This document shows positions 33,211 through 44,312 of a stretch of 64,000 nt of DNA, in pieces. A model generated the notes under the pieces. It was given only the letters and a program-made list of their open reading frames with translations. It did not search any database and was not told the origin of the DNA. The position numbers and the translations under genes were made by a program. Within the stretch, counting starts at the first letter, position 1. Every line of letters begins with the position of its first letter. The stretch covers positions 518,777,665-518,841,664 of the forward strand of contig NC_045427.1 of NCBI RefSeq assembly GCF_902635505.1, written 5' to 3'. Origin of the DNA: Sarcophilus harrisii (Eukaryota > Chordata > Mammalia > Dasyuromorphia > Dasyuridae).

Positions 33211-33724
33211 GAGTCATAATATATACTCACACATATGTACATATATAGTTGTAATATTCAGATATATGTATATATTTATATGTATTTCATCTCTTTGCAT
33301 TTGCTTCTCTTCTATCTTCCCCCACCATTTATCGATTATTTCCTTCCTCAATAAATTATGAGTTTGGATTTCCAAAGATTGTTTTTGTTCACCACCTAGA
33401 ATCCAATGGATTCTAGAACATTAGAACAATAAAACATTAAAAACTGGAGGGGGAAGTAGGAAATTTGAGTGGGCAGGATAAACATCTAGAGCATACTGGA
33501 GAAAACAAAAATCTAGATCCATTTTTTCAACTCATAAGACTTTTGAAGTCATCTGTGTTAATTTTCCAATTGTCACAGAAATTCTCATATTATCTGATAA
33601 TGGTCAACCAAACTGCTTTACCAGGGATAGGGCTTGGAGTTGTGATTTTATTTGGTATCAAGTACTCCCAGGTGAGGAAACTCCCTTTACCAATGTAGGT
33701 CAACACCTTTAACTTATAGTATTG
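33211..33724. other. Unassigned intergenic DNA
   Basis: An AT-rich part (33215-33290) then ordinary sequence; no gene. Confidence 0.4.
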
Positions 33725-33860
33725 AATCTTTGCTTTAATACTTGCAATAATGATGAACTGAAGAAGAAAATGGTAAACCACTTCAGTATCTGTTCCAAGA
33801 AAACACCAAATGGAGTTGCCAAATACCACTGAAAAATGACTGAACAAAAAATGATACGTT
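33725..33860 (+). mobile_element. Marsupial SINE, 3' half only
   Basis: 'gtaaaccacttcagtatctg' and 'aaaatgactgaacaaaaaat' match the RTE-type half of the SINE; the tRNA half is missing. Confidence 0.75.
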
Positions 33861-33965
33861 CACTACTTTTATGACAGACTATGCAGCCATTGCTGAAAAG
33901 CTCTAATTTTTATTTTAAAATCTTCCCTTCTTTGAGCTATGATCTGCCTTCTTTTAATTCCAAAC

Positions 33966-34172
33966 AAGACTCCTGTTCAGTTGTTTTCAGTTGTGTCTAA
34001 TACTTTGTGACTTCATCTGGAGTTTTCTTGGCAAAGACACTGGGATAGGTTGCTGTGACTTACTTAGGATCTCACAGCTAGTTGGACAGTGGGGATAAAT
34101 TTGAACTCAGAAAGATAAATCTTCTCAACTCCAGGTCCAGTGTTGTATCCATGGTCCAATTTAGCTGCTCCA
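33966..34172 (-). mobile_element. Marsupial tRNA/RTE-type SINE
   Basis: 'tcagttgtgtctaatacttt', 'ttcttggcaaagacactggg', 'ggatctcacagctagttgga', with an internal deletion of the central part. Confidence 0.8.
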
Positions 34173-35484
34173 AAAGATGCTGTGGCCTTCCAATTCAAGC
34201 TGCAAATCCCAAACCAAGTGCTTCCCCTTCTTGCCATCATCTTTATAACTGCCTTCCTTGGAAGCAAAATACAACACTGGATACCAGGCATGCAGACTCA
34301 ATCCCAAGTCCAAAAAGCTACTCAGAGGAAGTTGTGGTGACTTCTGAAAGCAAGTTAGGTATAGCTGGTGTGACTATTGCCTAAGGCCTCTCCTCATTTG
34401 GCTAAAACTCTGACTAACTAAACAAGAACCAGACATGATGATGACATTCATGCTGATCTCAACTGGCTTTCTCTAAGGCACATTGAGGAATCCAATAGTC
34501 CATAAGAACAGACTGTAAGGTGGCAAAAAATGCTCCAGAATATTGCTGGATCCTATTCCTTCCTTTGCCTTTGCAGGAAATGAAAGCAATGACTGGCAGA
34601 TTGGACAAGATCACTGCTAAAATCTTTCTCACATCCTAGATTTTAAAGCATTTTACTTGATGTTTGACATCTACAATCTTAGTATCAATGTAGGTTAGCA
34701 AATTTATATGTGCTTCATCATCCAGCTAAACTGGTGATCTAGGCTTTGACACTTGCCAGTTATTCTTTAGAGGTTATATTTTCTAGTATTTGGGAAAGTA
34801 AAGGAAATTAAGACGTAGAGAATAGATCCAGAGAGAGTACCTGGAACCAGAATACTCAAAATGCCCATAGCAGCTTTTCATTCTCATGACCAACTCCTAT
34901 CACTTCACATTCTGATCTTGCTTTGCATCCTAAAAGTCCTAAGAGGTAAAGGGGCAAGGAAGGCACGACTCAGTATCCATTCACTTCATGGTGAGGGAAG
35001 ATTCGGGCATGGATTACCCTGGCTCCTAGATTAGCACTTACCTTTCTGCTTATGACAAAGTTGCCACATAGGAAAATATAGGACAACTGATTCCAGTCAA
35101 AACTATTCTTAGACCTGATCCACAGAAGTTTACTATCTTGTTTTTGGGGGTCCCCAAGCCATCCCTATTATATCCTTTCTAATAGAGAAGGGCTAACATA
35201 CTCTGATACCCAAGAAATTACAATGGATGAAAAGTAGCTTCAGTCTGATCCGAAAGTCAGCTTTTGGTCTTTTTGCTGTAGATGTCAAGAATAACTCCCA
35301 GGGAAACCAGGTGTTTCCACAGCTATCTACAGATTAAGTGAATGTTATCTATCACCTCATTCTGCATTCGATAGATAGTTAGCTCTCTGAGGACAGATAC
35401 CATGTTTTCTTCTCCATCCCATACCCATAATGAGGAGGAAACTCAAGAATCTCCTTTGTTATAGTCTGACTTTAAGTTCTATTA
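34173..35484. other. Unassigned intergenic DNA
   Basis: No named repeat or gene is recognised over about 1.3 kb. Open frames at 34082-34384 and 34140-34340 run in from the SINE and have no protein resemblance. Confidence 0.4.
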
Positions 35485-35740
35485 TTTTCCTCAGAGGAGG
35501 TGGACTAGTGAATAGTATTAGATCTGAAGTCAGTAAATTCTGAGTTCAAATCTGACTTCAGACCCTAGCTGTGTGGACTTGGGTAAAGTAACTGAATTCC
35601 TGTCTGCCTCATTAGTTTTCTCAACTGCAAAATGAGAATAATAACAGCAGAGCTGTTTTAAGGATCAAATGAGAAATTTTAAAATTGCTCTGTAAACTTA
35701 AAGTGCATATAAATAAGTGTATATCATCATTATTAATTTT
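35485..35740 (+). mobile_element. MIR/CORE-type SINE
   Basis: 'gagttcaaatctgacttcag', 'agttttctcaactgcaaaat', 'ttttaaggatcaaatgagaa'. Confidence 0.82.
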
Positions 35741-35819
35741 TATCCCCCTATTTAAAAAATGAATGGAAGCTTCCAAATTCAGTGTTTTCACTGAATTGAT
35801 CAGAATCCTATTGATATCA

Positions 35820-35965
35820 TAATATTTAGAGTTGATAGGGACCCTTCAAAATTATCTAATGCAAATTTCTCATTTAATAGAGTTTTGAAAAAAGATCCAG
35901 AGAAATTATATGACTTGTTAAGAATGGACTTTATATCCATGGGTTCTCATCCTTTAAATTCAGTC
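35820..35965 (-). mobile_element. Degraded MIR-type SINE
   Basis: 'gtgatagggacccttcaaa'-like and 'agatccagagaaattatatg' pieces in antisense order. Weak. Confidence 0.45.
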
Positions 35966-36011
35966 CCATTACCTCTCAACTTTTGTCCTTCCTTAAGAAA
36001 AAAAAAGACAG

Positions 36012-36411
36012 AAAATTTATAATGCGAATACTTTATTATCAATGAGTGACTGGTATTAGCTTTTTGTCTGGGTATTAATAATATTTCAAAAACCATACAC
36101 CAAACCCAGGTTTTTTACCTAGTTCTGCTGTATCATTTTTTTTAAAAATCTGTATTGAAAGAATTATATATAAGCCAAAGTGCGTTTTCATTTCTTTGTC
36201 CATATACACATTGCACCATACATAAATAATTACATTGTAAAATGACTCCATCATTACAAGTATAATATATATTTCCATATAATATATAAAACTTTATATT
36301 AAATCTAGGTAGATGATATTTGGGGTAGTCTGTGGGATTTTTGTCTTTTTTTCTCTGTCTCCCTCCCAGGGGCTCTTCCTTGACTTAGCTTTTCCTGCTG
36401 GAGGCCAGTTG
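36012..36411 (-). other. SMAD6: SMAD6 3' untranslated region
   Basis: This is the sequence between the SMAD6 stop codon and the first good poly(A) site on the minus strand, about 400 bases, similar to the short 3' UTR of the human gene. It is AT-rich, in contrast to the GC-richer exon. Cleavage is placed near 36012-36018 from the poly(A) signal and the U-rich tract just beyond it; the exact end is inferred. Confidence 0.75.
36032..36037 (-). promoter_or_regulatory. SMAD6: SMAD6 poly(A) signal AATAAA
   Basis: TTTATT on the plus strand reads AATAAA in the gene direction. A run of T in the gene direction (plus-strand A run at 35998-36006) supplies a U-rich downstream element about 26-34 bases on. 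It is the only canonical signal between the stop codon and this point. Confidence 0.82.
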
Positions 36412-36956
36412 TTATCTGTTGTTGCTGAGTAAAATCTCAAGCCAACAAGGGCAAGAGGTGATGAACTGTCTGGAGTAGCAGGGGCCCCAGCCCTTGGCAA
36501 AGCTGATCCGCACGCTGTTGGGATCGTAGGGACCGTCGGTGTAATCCAGTTCTGTGGCGTGCTGCTGCAGGAGGCAAGACTTCTCAAAGTCAAACACTTT
36601 GATGGAGTACCCCGGCATCACCTTGCGCACAATCAGGGTCCGACAGCTGGGAATGTCCAGTGTTGGGGAGTTGACAAAGATGGGATGCTCGCCCCGGTTG
36701 TACGCCCACACGCCGTCGGGCTCCTTGCTGAGGAAGATGCCGTAGCCAATCTTGTTGCGGGTCCTCCTGACTGTCTCACTCCGGTGCTCCAGGTTGAGCT
36801 GTCCCAGGCAGAAGCCATTTCCTTGAGGTAGGTCATAGAAGATGCTGACGGACTGTTCATACACCGTATAGAGGCGGCCCACTCGGGTCCGATGCTCCCA
36901 GTAAGCGACATTACACCAATGGCTCTGCTTCATGGTATCAGGAGACATGCTGGCAT
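36412..36956 (-). CDS. SMAD6: SMAD6 last coding exon (complete MH2 domain)
   Basis: Inhibitory Smad: SMAD6 binds activated type I BMP receptors and competes with SMAD1/5 and SMAD4, damping the signal. The exon encodes 181 residues, counting a first Asp whose G comes from the previous exon, and ends in TAA at 36412-36414. All MH2 landmarks are present: [17 protein letters not shown] at residues 14-30, [16 protein letters not shown] at 40-55, [19 protein letters not shown] at 77-95, and the L3-loop and C-terminal helix region [20 protein letters not shown] at 150-169. WEHRTR and [15 protein letters not shown] separate it from SMAD7. The C-terminus (ILLSNNR) has no SSxS phosphorylation motif, as expected of an inhibitory Smad. 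From memory of the human protein, changes cluster at residues 102-114 and 125-142, with two extra residues in the latter. The frame is intact; earlier exons lie beyond the window. Confidence 0.98.
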
Positions 36957-36975
36957 CTGCGAGGAAAAAAGTAAG
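36957..36975 (-). other. SMAD6: SMAD6 last-intron splice acceptor
   Basis: In the gene direction the intron ends in a T-rich tract followed by 'cctcgcag', with the AG at plus positions 36957-36958. This leaves an exon starting AT-GCC-AGC, so the codon for Asp is split after its first base, matching the human exon junction before DASMSPD. A SINE begins only about 65 bases upstream of the acceptor. Confidence 0.92.
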
Positions 36976-37019
36976 TAATGTCACTCACGGACCGGGAAAT
37001 CAGCCCGACCAGTCTTTTT

Positions 37020-37166
37020 TTTTCTTAGCTGAGGCAATGGGGATTAAGAGACCTGCCCAGGGTCCCACATCCAGGAAGCGTTAAGTGTCTGAGACCAGAT
37101 TTGAACTTGGGTCCTCCTGACTTCAGGGCTGGGGCTCTACCCACTGTGTCACCTAGCTGCTCCCCA
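37020..37166 (-). mobile_element. Marsupial SINE fragment next to the SMAD6 exon
   Basis: 'agacctgcccagggtcccac', 'gtgtctgagaccagatttga', 'cactgtgtcacctagctgct' in antisense order; the 3' half is missing. Confidence 0.85.
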
Positions 37167-37698
37167 ACTGGTCCTTTTTTAGTGTGTGCACATTATAGGG
37201 CCTCCCAACTACCTACATATAGGCCCTGGGGACACAAGGAAACATAAGACAACATCTGCTCCGTGGAAGCTGAAGACAAGAGTGCCAAGCTGGTGAGAGT
37301 TGGTTCTTGGTTACAAGGACTATTGTTCCAACTTCAATTTAGAGGATTTTTTTCCCTCACAGTTTCTGTGATCCTTCTGAAGGACAGACATTAAAGGTAG
37401 TAAGAAGGTTCATAGAGGATGGTTCTAGGATCTGCTACTGACATGGATACTAGACCCTTTCTTCAGAAAAACCCAGCAATGAAGGCGTCCTCATCTGCTT
37501 TCCAAAAGGCTAGCAAGGACTAGTCTACCCAAGGTTTGTATTATCACATCCCCTCTCTGGGTCTCAGTTTCCTTATAAAAAATGAAGGTGTTGGACGAGA
37601 CAATCTCTAAGGTCCCTTCCAACTTAAAGAATTTTTTCTGTGCACCTACTACCTAATGAATGATACCAACTTAACGATGACCGACCTTCAAAAAGGCA
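37167..37698. other. Intronic DNA with a small MIR fragment
   Basis: MIR-like piece at 37545-37635 ('ctctgggtctcagtttcctt', 'aaggtcccttccaacttaaa'). The rest is unassigned. Confidence 0.5.
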
Positions 37699-37995
37699 GT
37701 TACCTCCCTTCCCAACCTGACTCTTTAAGACACAATTTAAGGTGTTCTCTTGGTTTCTGTTCCCTTCCCTCCATCTATGATGGAGCTCTCCCTATCCATT
37801 ATGCTATACATCCTCTCATTATTTTATATCTACTTTGCATTTACTAAAAATGCTGAAGATGCTATATTCCCCTTCCTCCCTTCCCCCTTTAGAATAACTC
37901 ATTGAAGATAGGAAGCATTTAATTGTTGCCTTAATACACCTCCTCCTTATGCATTGCTGCATAAGTGCTTGATAAAAAATGTCTATTGAAGAGAA
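37699..37995 (+). mobile_element. L2 3' region
   Basis: 'cttcccaacctgactcttta' and 'tcattgaagataggaagcat' to 'tgcataagtgcttgataaaa' follow the L2 3' end. Confidence 0.6.
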
Positions 37996-38869
37996 TTGAA
38001 ATAAGCTGACTTAGAGAACCCAAAACAGGTTAACTAACCGAGGCATTCTTTGATTCTAACAATGGGGAGAGCTACTCATCCTATCTAAGTCTTAGGAAAA
38101 GTGAAAGATTATTTAATGCCTATTCCAAAAGGTCTGATGCCCTTTTTCATCACAGTCATGAGAACTTGGGTTAATTAATAGTGGGTAGTCCTGTACCTTT
38201 GAATAAGGGCAGAAGCTTAAGCAAAAGGACTCTCTAGGAGACATGAGAGAATCAATTTAAAAAATACAGTGTATCTAAACATTGTATGTATTGAAATGTA
38301 ACTTTAACACTGAACTGGAAAAGGATATTGTTAAAATAAATGTATGAAACTCTAAAATATGTTACAATTTTTTTTAAAATGACCTAGGAGGCTTAATTAA
38401 GCAAATTCTCCCCTTTCCTGCACATTCAGTGCAGGTCTTTGAACATAATATTAACTCCCTAATAAACATAACCTGTCCAACTCTTTTACAGGGCACCGTG
38501 CATGAATACAAGACAAGCCAAGGCACACTTGTGTTAAGGAGTTTCACTCTAGTTGGTGAGAATAAAAAGAAATAACATAATGTAAGACAGTACAATGTTT
38601 ATTTTTGTGATATGAATATGAGAATAGTTTCAGAGAAGAAGAAACATCAATTAGCTTAGCATGACATGTCCATAGAAGGCATTACCATGAATGTAGTGAG
38701 AATTGGGATAAGGCATTATCTCTTTAAGTGATACAAGAAGCAGAAAAGGCATTTTTATGTAAAAGAAAAGTTTATCGACTAGTAAAGAATTTAAAGCATT
38801 GCCTCTGTCATAGTAAAACATTTTGACGTCAGAAAGAAATAAGAAAAGAACTTTGGTTTCATAAAAACT
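37996..38869. other. Unassigned intronic DNA
   Basis: No recognised element in about 870 bases; AT-rich. Confidence 0.4.
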
Positions 38870-38935
38870 TTAAATATATATAGATATATATAGATATATA
38901 TATATATATACACATATATATATATATGTATGAAA
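38870..38935. repeat. (TA)n / TATAGA microsatellite
   Basis: 'atatatagatatatatagat' units lead into a TA run with a central 'cacatatatata'. Confidence 0.93.
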
Positions 38936-40938
38936 AAACAGGATTTTCAGATGGGATTTGAGCAGTTTTGGAAAGAAAATGAATTGTGATAACTATGTAC
39001 ATTTTGATTAGTAGATGAATATATATGTACACACATATGTGTCTGTATACACATGAAGACTTAAATCATCTTGGTAATGCTATAGGGAGATGCCTCACTT
39101 CTGTGTGAATAGTTTGATGGTTTAAAGGAATAAAGATAGACCTTTTATTTGTTAAAAACTGGAAAAATTTGAGTATGAAGAAACAGTTTCAATGATACAA
39201 ACCAGAATATTTAGAGGACCAAAGAGTTTCACAGAATCATAAGCATTCATCTCATCTACATATAATTATTTCACAACTTAAGAGTGTAAAACTTTTGAAA
39301 ATGAGATATTACATAATTAACAGCTAAGGTATAGTTTTTAAAAGTTTTTTTTTTGTTTTACTAGGAAAATGTAATGGTTTTTTTTTTTGGTTTTGTTTTG
39401 TTACCATTTAGATAAAAGGTAAGTCACTGAATGCCAGGAGGCTGATTTATGCCAATGAAAAATATGGAAGACAGAAAGCTGAGAAATTAGAGGTTGGAAA
39501 TTGAAAAACTTAGCCAGAGAAGTGGACTTGACAGGTGGTGAAAAGCTACTGCCTGAAGAGACCAGAAGCAGGAAGTTAGTTGAGAGAAGGATTTGACTAA
39601 ATGACTACTGACTGGTTGGAAAAACTCCATCTTTCTGGACAAAAGCTTCAGTTCCAGATACTGTTCTTTAGTATCTATAGGAATTTAGGTTTCTGAAGTC
39701 TCTCAGATGTATCTGTAGCTTACTTTCTGCTTCACACACACACACACACACACACACAAAACGGGAAAAGAGAGAAAAGTCCATTTTCATTATTGCTATA
39801 CTGCTATATGGGAAAAGTTTCAAGGATGTAAATGGATGTTTCAGAATCCTGATAAGTAAAGAGTGGGCTAAATTTGTTTGTCTTGTTCTGGCCAATCTGA
39901 ACTATTTTGTTATAATCTGACTGGACAAGACCACATCCTGGTAAGTGAATAGCTGGTGACAGCTAAGCTATATTGGCCAGAGACAGCCTACTTACCAGAT
40001 GCCTCTTGTAGTTTTCTGGCTTCAAGGGAACTGTCATCCAAATTAAGAGTTTAACACTTTCTAAAGGTTCTTTTGAGAAAGATTGTAAATTGAAGAGTTT
40101 GTAAATGCTGATGAGAATAAGGGAGGAGAGAAGAGGAAAAGGAAGAGAAAGGAAATTTGTTTAGTTGGAGAACAGTGAAGACCACAAGACAAGCAGGAAT
40201 CAGAGGAAACAGCTTTGTATGACTATGTTCCTAAATGTATGTATGACATCAAAACCTAAAGTCCAGAGCTGTGAGTTAAGAACATAGCTGTTCCTTCCTC
40301 AGTTAAACTCTGCCCCACAGCATCTGAGTACACTAGTAAGAGAATGGTCCAAGTTTATAGGAGGTTTGTGATTATTGATTCACTTTACCTATGACTTTTT
40401 TTCTTGGTTATATTTGCAATTTGAAAGTATCATTATTGTGAATTGCTGGTTTGTATATACATAGAAACACATCAGAAGGGGCTCAAAAGCTAAAGTCATG
40501 AGTTTGTACAAGGATATATGTGAGGGTGCATCCCTCCTCAACGGAGTTTAGCCCTAGATCCCTAAAGAGAATTTGAGGGTGACAGCACAGTATTTTTCTG
40601 GGACCTTGGACCAGCCAGTATATGAGCAGGTTTGGAGTACATCTATTAACCCAGAGAATGAACAGGTGTCCACACACATATGTGAAGAGTTTGGTGGCAC
40701 AGTGAATATAGACATCTTTTTCCTGGTGTTATATATGCCTTAAAATCTGACATTAGAAGCTCTAAGGAAGACAACCCTAATATAATGTAAGGCATGAGGG
40801 CAGGAGCATAGGATGATGAAAAGCATCCCTCAGAACTGCCATTTGAATGATACCCCAAATCTGTCGAGAGAACTTTGCTTTAGGTTCCCTTTGAAGCTAA
40901 GTCATGACTCAAACAAGGACATGTGCTCTAGGATTTGC
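38936..40938. other. Unassigned intronic DNA with a (CA)n
   Basis: CA run at about 39734-39758. Otherwise no named repeat is recognised in 2 kb. A purine-rich patch lies at 40110-40160. Confidence 0.4.
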
Positions 40939-41240
40939 TTTTTTTTTTTTTTTTTTTTTTTTTTTGGCCAAAACAGTCAAAACCATTATTTTATGTGGAA
41001 TGAGTGCTCCAGGTGGAGAGAACCTGGCACAGCAGCTGGGAGTAGGGACAGAGAATTTGGTGTGGCCAACAACAGAAAGGAAGAGATTTCATGGGTGCAG
41101 CAAAATAAAAATCCACTTCTTAAATCATTCTGTTCCTTTGGTCCATATGCTGTCCACCAGCTTTCAAGTCCATGCCTGGATAGGGATTGATTACATTTCT
41201 ATTGTCAACTCTAATCATTCTCTGAATAACAGTGAATAAG
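40939..41240 (-). other. T27 run followed by possible retrocopy
   Basis: A run of 27 T (40939-40965) abuts moderately GC-rich sequence of about 270 bases. On the minus strand this would be a transcript-like body ending in poly(A), the layout of a retrocopy or a 3'-truncated LINE/SINE. Open frames across it (40813-41190, 40904-41239) are on the other strand and not convincing. The parent was not identified, and no target duplication was found. Confidence 0.3.
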
Positions 41241-41994
41241 CTTAAGTTCAAACACTCTTTATTGCCTGTCATAAATGATACATGTGAAATTCAAACACAT
41301 TCAAGTTTAAATTTCAGGAACAGCAGGGATCTAAGCTCAGTCAATATTTTCATATACTGACCTCTTCTAAGCAAAGATTGGGTCTTAAACTAACAAAATC
41401 ACTATCCTTCACAAAAGAAATACAAACGGGGCCTTCATTAATGAAAGTGCTAACTGTCCTTCCCTAGCTTGAAAACAGAAAGTTAGGGCAAGTGCAGAAT
41501 GCCAAAGACTAATCTCCTTGCTGACTGACCTCGATGGGCTCTATAACCCTAGCCATCATCAAAAAGACTGCTTTATTTGTGCACATTGTTATACAAAGGA
41601 GGATTATACCAGCAGAAGCCTTGATTGCTAAATTACATTTTAACATGGATCCCTCACCTCTCAAGTCTGAAATCAAGATGGAAAGAAATTTCTGCTCCAT
41701 TTTAGCTAAAGAGAGAATACTCTATTCAGACAGTATGGGTTGCAAGTCCTTTCTCCAAATATGTAAAGGAACTCTAGGGGGTACCAAGCCAACATTTAAA
41801 CCTCCCACCCAAGTGGTCTGGGATATGTGAGAACAGGAAGTAATCATTCCCTATTCCTTCCTCTTTCTGCCCCCCCCCACCCCCACAGCCATGAGGCCTC
41901 CCTGCCAAGGGACCTGTTCTTCCATCACACAGCCTGGTTTTCTGTTCCCCAATTCCAAATACATATCATTCCTCTTTGGGGGAGGAAGGAGAGA
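41241..41994. other. Unassigned intronic DNA
   Basis: No named repeat recognised. C-rich stretch at 41870-41890. Confidence 0.4.
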
Positions 41995-42225
41995 GAAAGA
42001 AATAAGCATTTATGTGGCACCTACTGGATTCCAGGCACTTATTAAACACTTTTATAAATATTATCTCATTTGAATCTCATGATAATTCTGGAAGGTATGT
42101 GCTAGTATTATTTCCATTTTACAGATGAGGAACCTGAGGCAAGCAGAAAGTAAGTGAATTGCCCAGAGTCAAATAGTAAGGGATTTGGACTCCCGATGTT
42201 CTAGAGCTCCAGGTCCAGGACGGAC
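41995..42225 (-). mobile_element. MIR/CORE-type SINE
   Basis: 'taagcatttatgtggcacct', 'cattttacagatgaggaacc', 'gaattgcccagagtcaaata'. Confidence 0.82.
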
Positions 42226-42639
42226 CACTAGCTATCTCTTTGCTAGAGATGTTCAAGCTGAGGGTGATCTTCTGTTCTGTATCTCTTCACACATAGTAGA
42301 ATTATTTGTTGACAAAACCAGAATTCAGCTTCCACAGGTGCCCATGATTAAATGAACAACCAAAAATTTAACAGGGAAAAGGCTCCCAATGACTTCATTC
42401 ATGACCTAAGAAGGGGGGGCTGTTCCTCTTTTCTCCTAGGCAGGCCCCTCCTCTACACAAAATGCGCCTGACATTCTTGTTCTGGCCAGGCGTCTGGGGG
42501 TTACAAAGACTCGGCAAGGGAGCTTGGCATCTGAGCAAAGCTTGTGCTCGGCCTGGCATGAAGGTCCCTGACAACAGATCACCAGACTCTGTCCTGTTGA
42601 CCTCCATGCCTTCATGCCATCAAGTCTGATTAACTCACC
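42226..42639. other. Single-copy intronic DNA, GC-richer to the right
   Basis: Repeat-poor; merges into the candidate regulatory region. Confidence 0.4.
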
Positions 42640-42960
42640 CACCGGGTGATGCTATTATTTTGCTTCAGAGACTCTATTGCCGGATTTAAACCTCCGGCTG
42701 ACAGCTCCAAGGCTTTTCTTTCTCAAATGGCGCTGGAGGGGAAAAAGCCCACCCCCCTCTTCTTCTTCTCCTCCTCCATTATGGAAGGACTGAATTGAGT
42801 TACACTGTGGGAGTGTTTAAAAAGAGCTTGTACAGTTGCAGCTCCTGTTAAAAGTTTGGGTAATTAGACTGTGAGAATACTATGCCAAGAGCAAATGTGT
42901 GGGCGGCTGGGGAACACCCCAACCTCAAGCCCCAGACGATGGAAGACCAAGTAGCTATTG
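42640..42960. promoter_or_regulatory. Candidate intronic enhancer of SMAD6 (homeobox/TALE-like)
   Basis: Repeat-poor sequence with CpGs retained ('accgggtgatg', 'ttgccggattta', 'ctccggctgacagc'). It has a TALE-type TGACAG, a homeodomain 'gggtaattagac' and long, non-simple stretches such as 'gagcttgtacagttgcagct'. This is the kind of sequence often conserved across mammals, but the call rests on texture and motifs only. Confidence 0.35.
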
Positions 42961-43349
42961 TTTCTGGTCAGGACCAACCACATGGTACCCACACTAGAAG
43001 CCTTAGCACTGAGAAACTGTTCCCCATCTCTTCAGAGTAATCTATTAGGGGCTGGGGGCGCTGGGAAAGGACATTTCAATGATCAATACAGTCAAGGATC
43101 GTGCCAAACCAAAACACCTATGGCTCGGTCTCTAGTTCAACAAGCAAGTATTATGGTAAAAGCTTAGAGATACACACAAAGAGACACACAAAAATACAAA
43201 ACTAAAGGACAAAAAAGCAATTTCTCCATAATCAGGCAGGAGTTAGAAATCCAGATGGAAAAAGAGGTGATGCAATAAAGGAAATCGATATAAAATAATT
43301 TCTCCCTCAGGAAAAAAAAATGCTTTGCAGAGATGATTTAGTCTTGCAG
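42961..43349. other. Unassigned intronic DNA
   Basis: No named element recognised; an A-rich low-complexity part lies at 43165-43220. Confidence 0.4.
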
Positions 43350-43735
43350 GTATGTGTATTCCCATTTTACAGATGAGTAAACTAACACATATAAAAGTTA
43401 AACTGAGTAGACTATGGTCATACAGAGCTGGCAGTAGCAAACATAAGGGTCAGATTAGTGGGACAGATGGTGAAAGCTGGTCAGAAGGTCAAGAGTCCTT
43501 TAGACCTAAAGGGTAGATGTGGAAAAGAAGACTTTATGGATCACAGATTCACAGTTCTGGAGCCGAAAGAGACCTAAGAAGCCATTTAATACAATCCTCT
43601 CATTTTACAGATGAGTAACTATGGTCCCAAAAGATCACATGATTGGTGTCACAGGTAAGATTTGAATCCAGCTTTGGTCATTCAACACTAGAACCCAGGT
43701 TTCCTGACTTCACCATCCAGCACCCTGGTATGGTG
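43350..43735 (-). mobile_element. Two antisense MIR-type SINEs
   Basis: First at 43350-43450 ('ttcccattttacagatgagt'); second at 43545-43735 ('ctctcattttacagatgagt', 'taagatttgaatccagcttt'). Confidence 0.78.
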
Positions 43736-43794
43736 AAAAGGATCTAAATGTAGGTCAAAGGATGCAGCTCAATGAGATAACCATTCCAGATCAA

Positions 43795-43935
43795 ATCAAC
43801 TTAAAAAGCATTTATTAAACCCTTACTATATGCCGGAGAATATGCTAAGTGCTGGAATAAAGACAAGGGAAAAAAGCAAAGTAGTTCCTACCTCAAGAAG
43901 CTTACAGTCTAATGGAAGAAGACAACACATAAGGT
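43795..43935 (+). repeat. 'tattaagtgcca'-type repeat, 5' end, copy 3
   Basis: 'agcatttattaaacccttac', 'atgctaagtgctggaataaa' and 'gaagcttacagtctaatgga' match the start of the repeat at 8635. Confidence 0.78.
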
Positions 43936-44071
43936 AGAACTTATCCCACCTTTTACGGAGGAGTAAAGTGTGGAGAGGCTGCTCATGGTCTTCATGACTC
44001 CAAGGTCACTGACACTATAACCTTAGCCCCATGGTTCTGAATTCATAATAGTTTTATCCATTTGTCCCCAA

Positions 44072-44312
44072 GGGCAGCGAGGTGATACAGTGAATAAACC
44101 AGAGAGCGTCATGTCATGCATGTCTCGTGTCACTCAAGTCACGAGGACTCAATTTCTTAAGATCAAATCTCTGAGACTATCTGTATGACCCTGAGCCAAG
44201 TCACTGCAGCCTGTTTGCCTCAGTTCCTTCAAAAATAACAAGCCACTCAGTATTCTTGCCAAGAAAACTCCCAAATGGGGTCACAAAGAGTTGGATGGGA
44301 CTGAACAACAAG
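44072..44312 (+). mobile_element. Marsupial tRNA/RTE-type SINE
   Basis: 'agggcagcgaggtgatacag', 'gtatgaccctgagccaagtc', 'attcttgccaagaaaactcc', 'gatgggactgaacaacaaga'. A short extra stretch rich in CATGTC and CACTCAAGTCACG units lies near 44108-44145. Confidence 0.87.

Noticed and set aside
36554-36911. Other open frames over the SMAD6 exon, on both strands
   Set aside because: They are shadows of the MH2 reading frame in a GC-richer exon.
36412-36956. SMAD7 or a receptor-type Smad instead of SMAD6
   Set aside because: WEHRTR and [15 protein letters not shown] are SMAD6-type, SMAD7 differs at these sites, and the missing C-terminal SSxS excludes receptor-type Smads.
36412-36956. Processed pseudogene of SMAD6
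   Set aside because: The frame is intact, a good splice acceptor stands at the expected junction, upstream exon sequence is absent, and the poly(A) signal is followed by a genomic U-rich element and not an A-tail.
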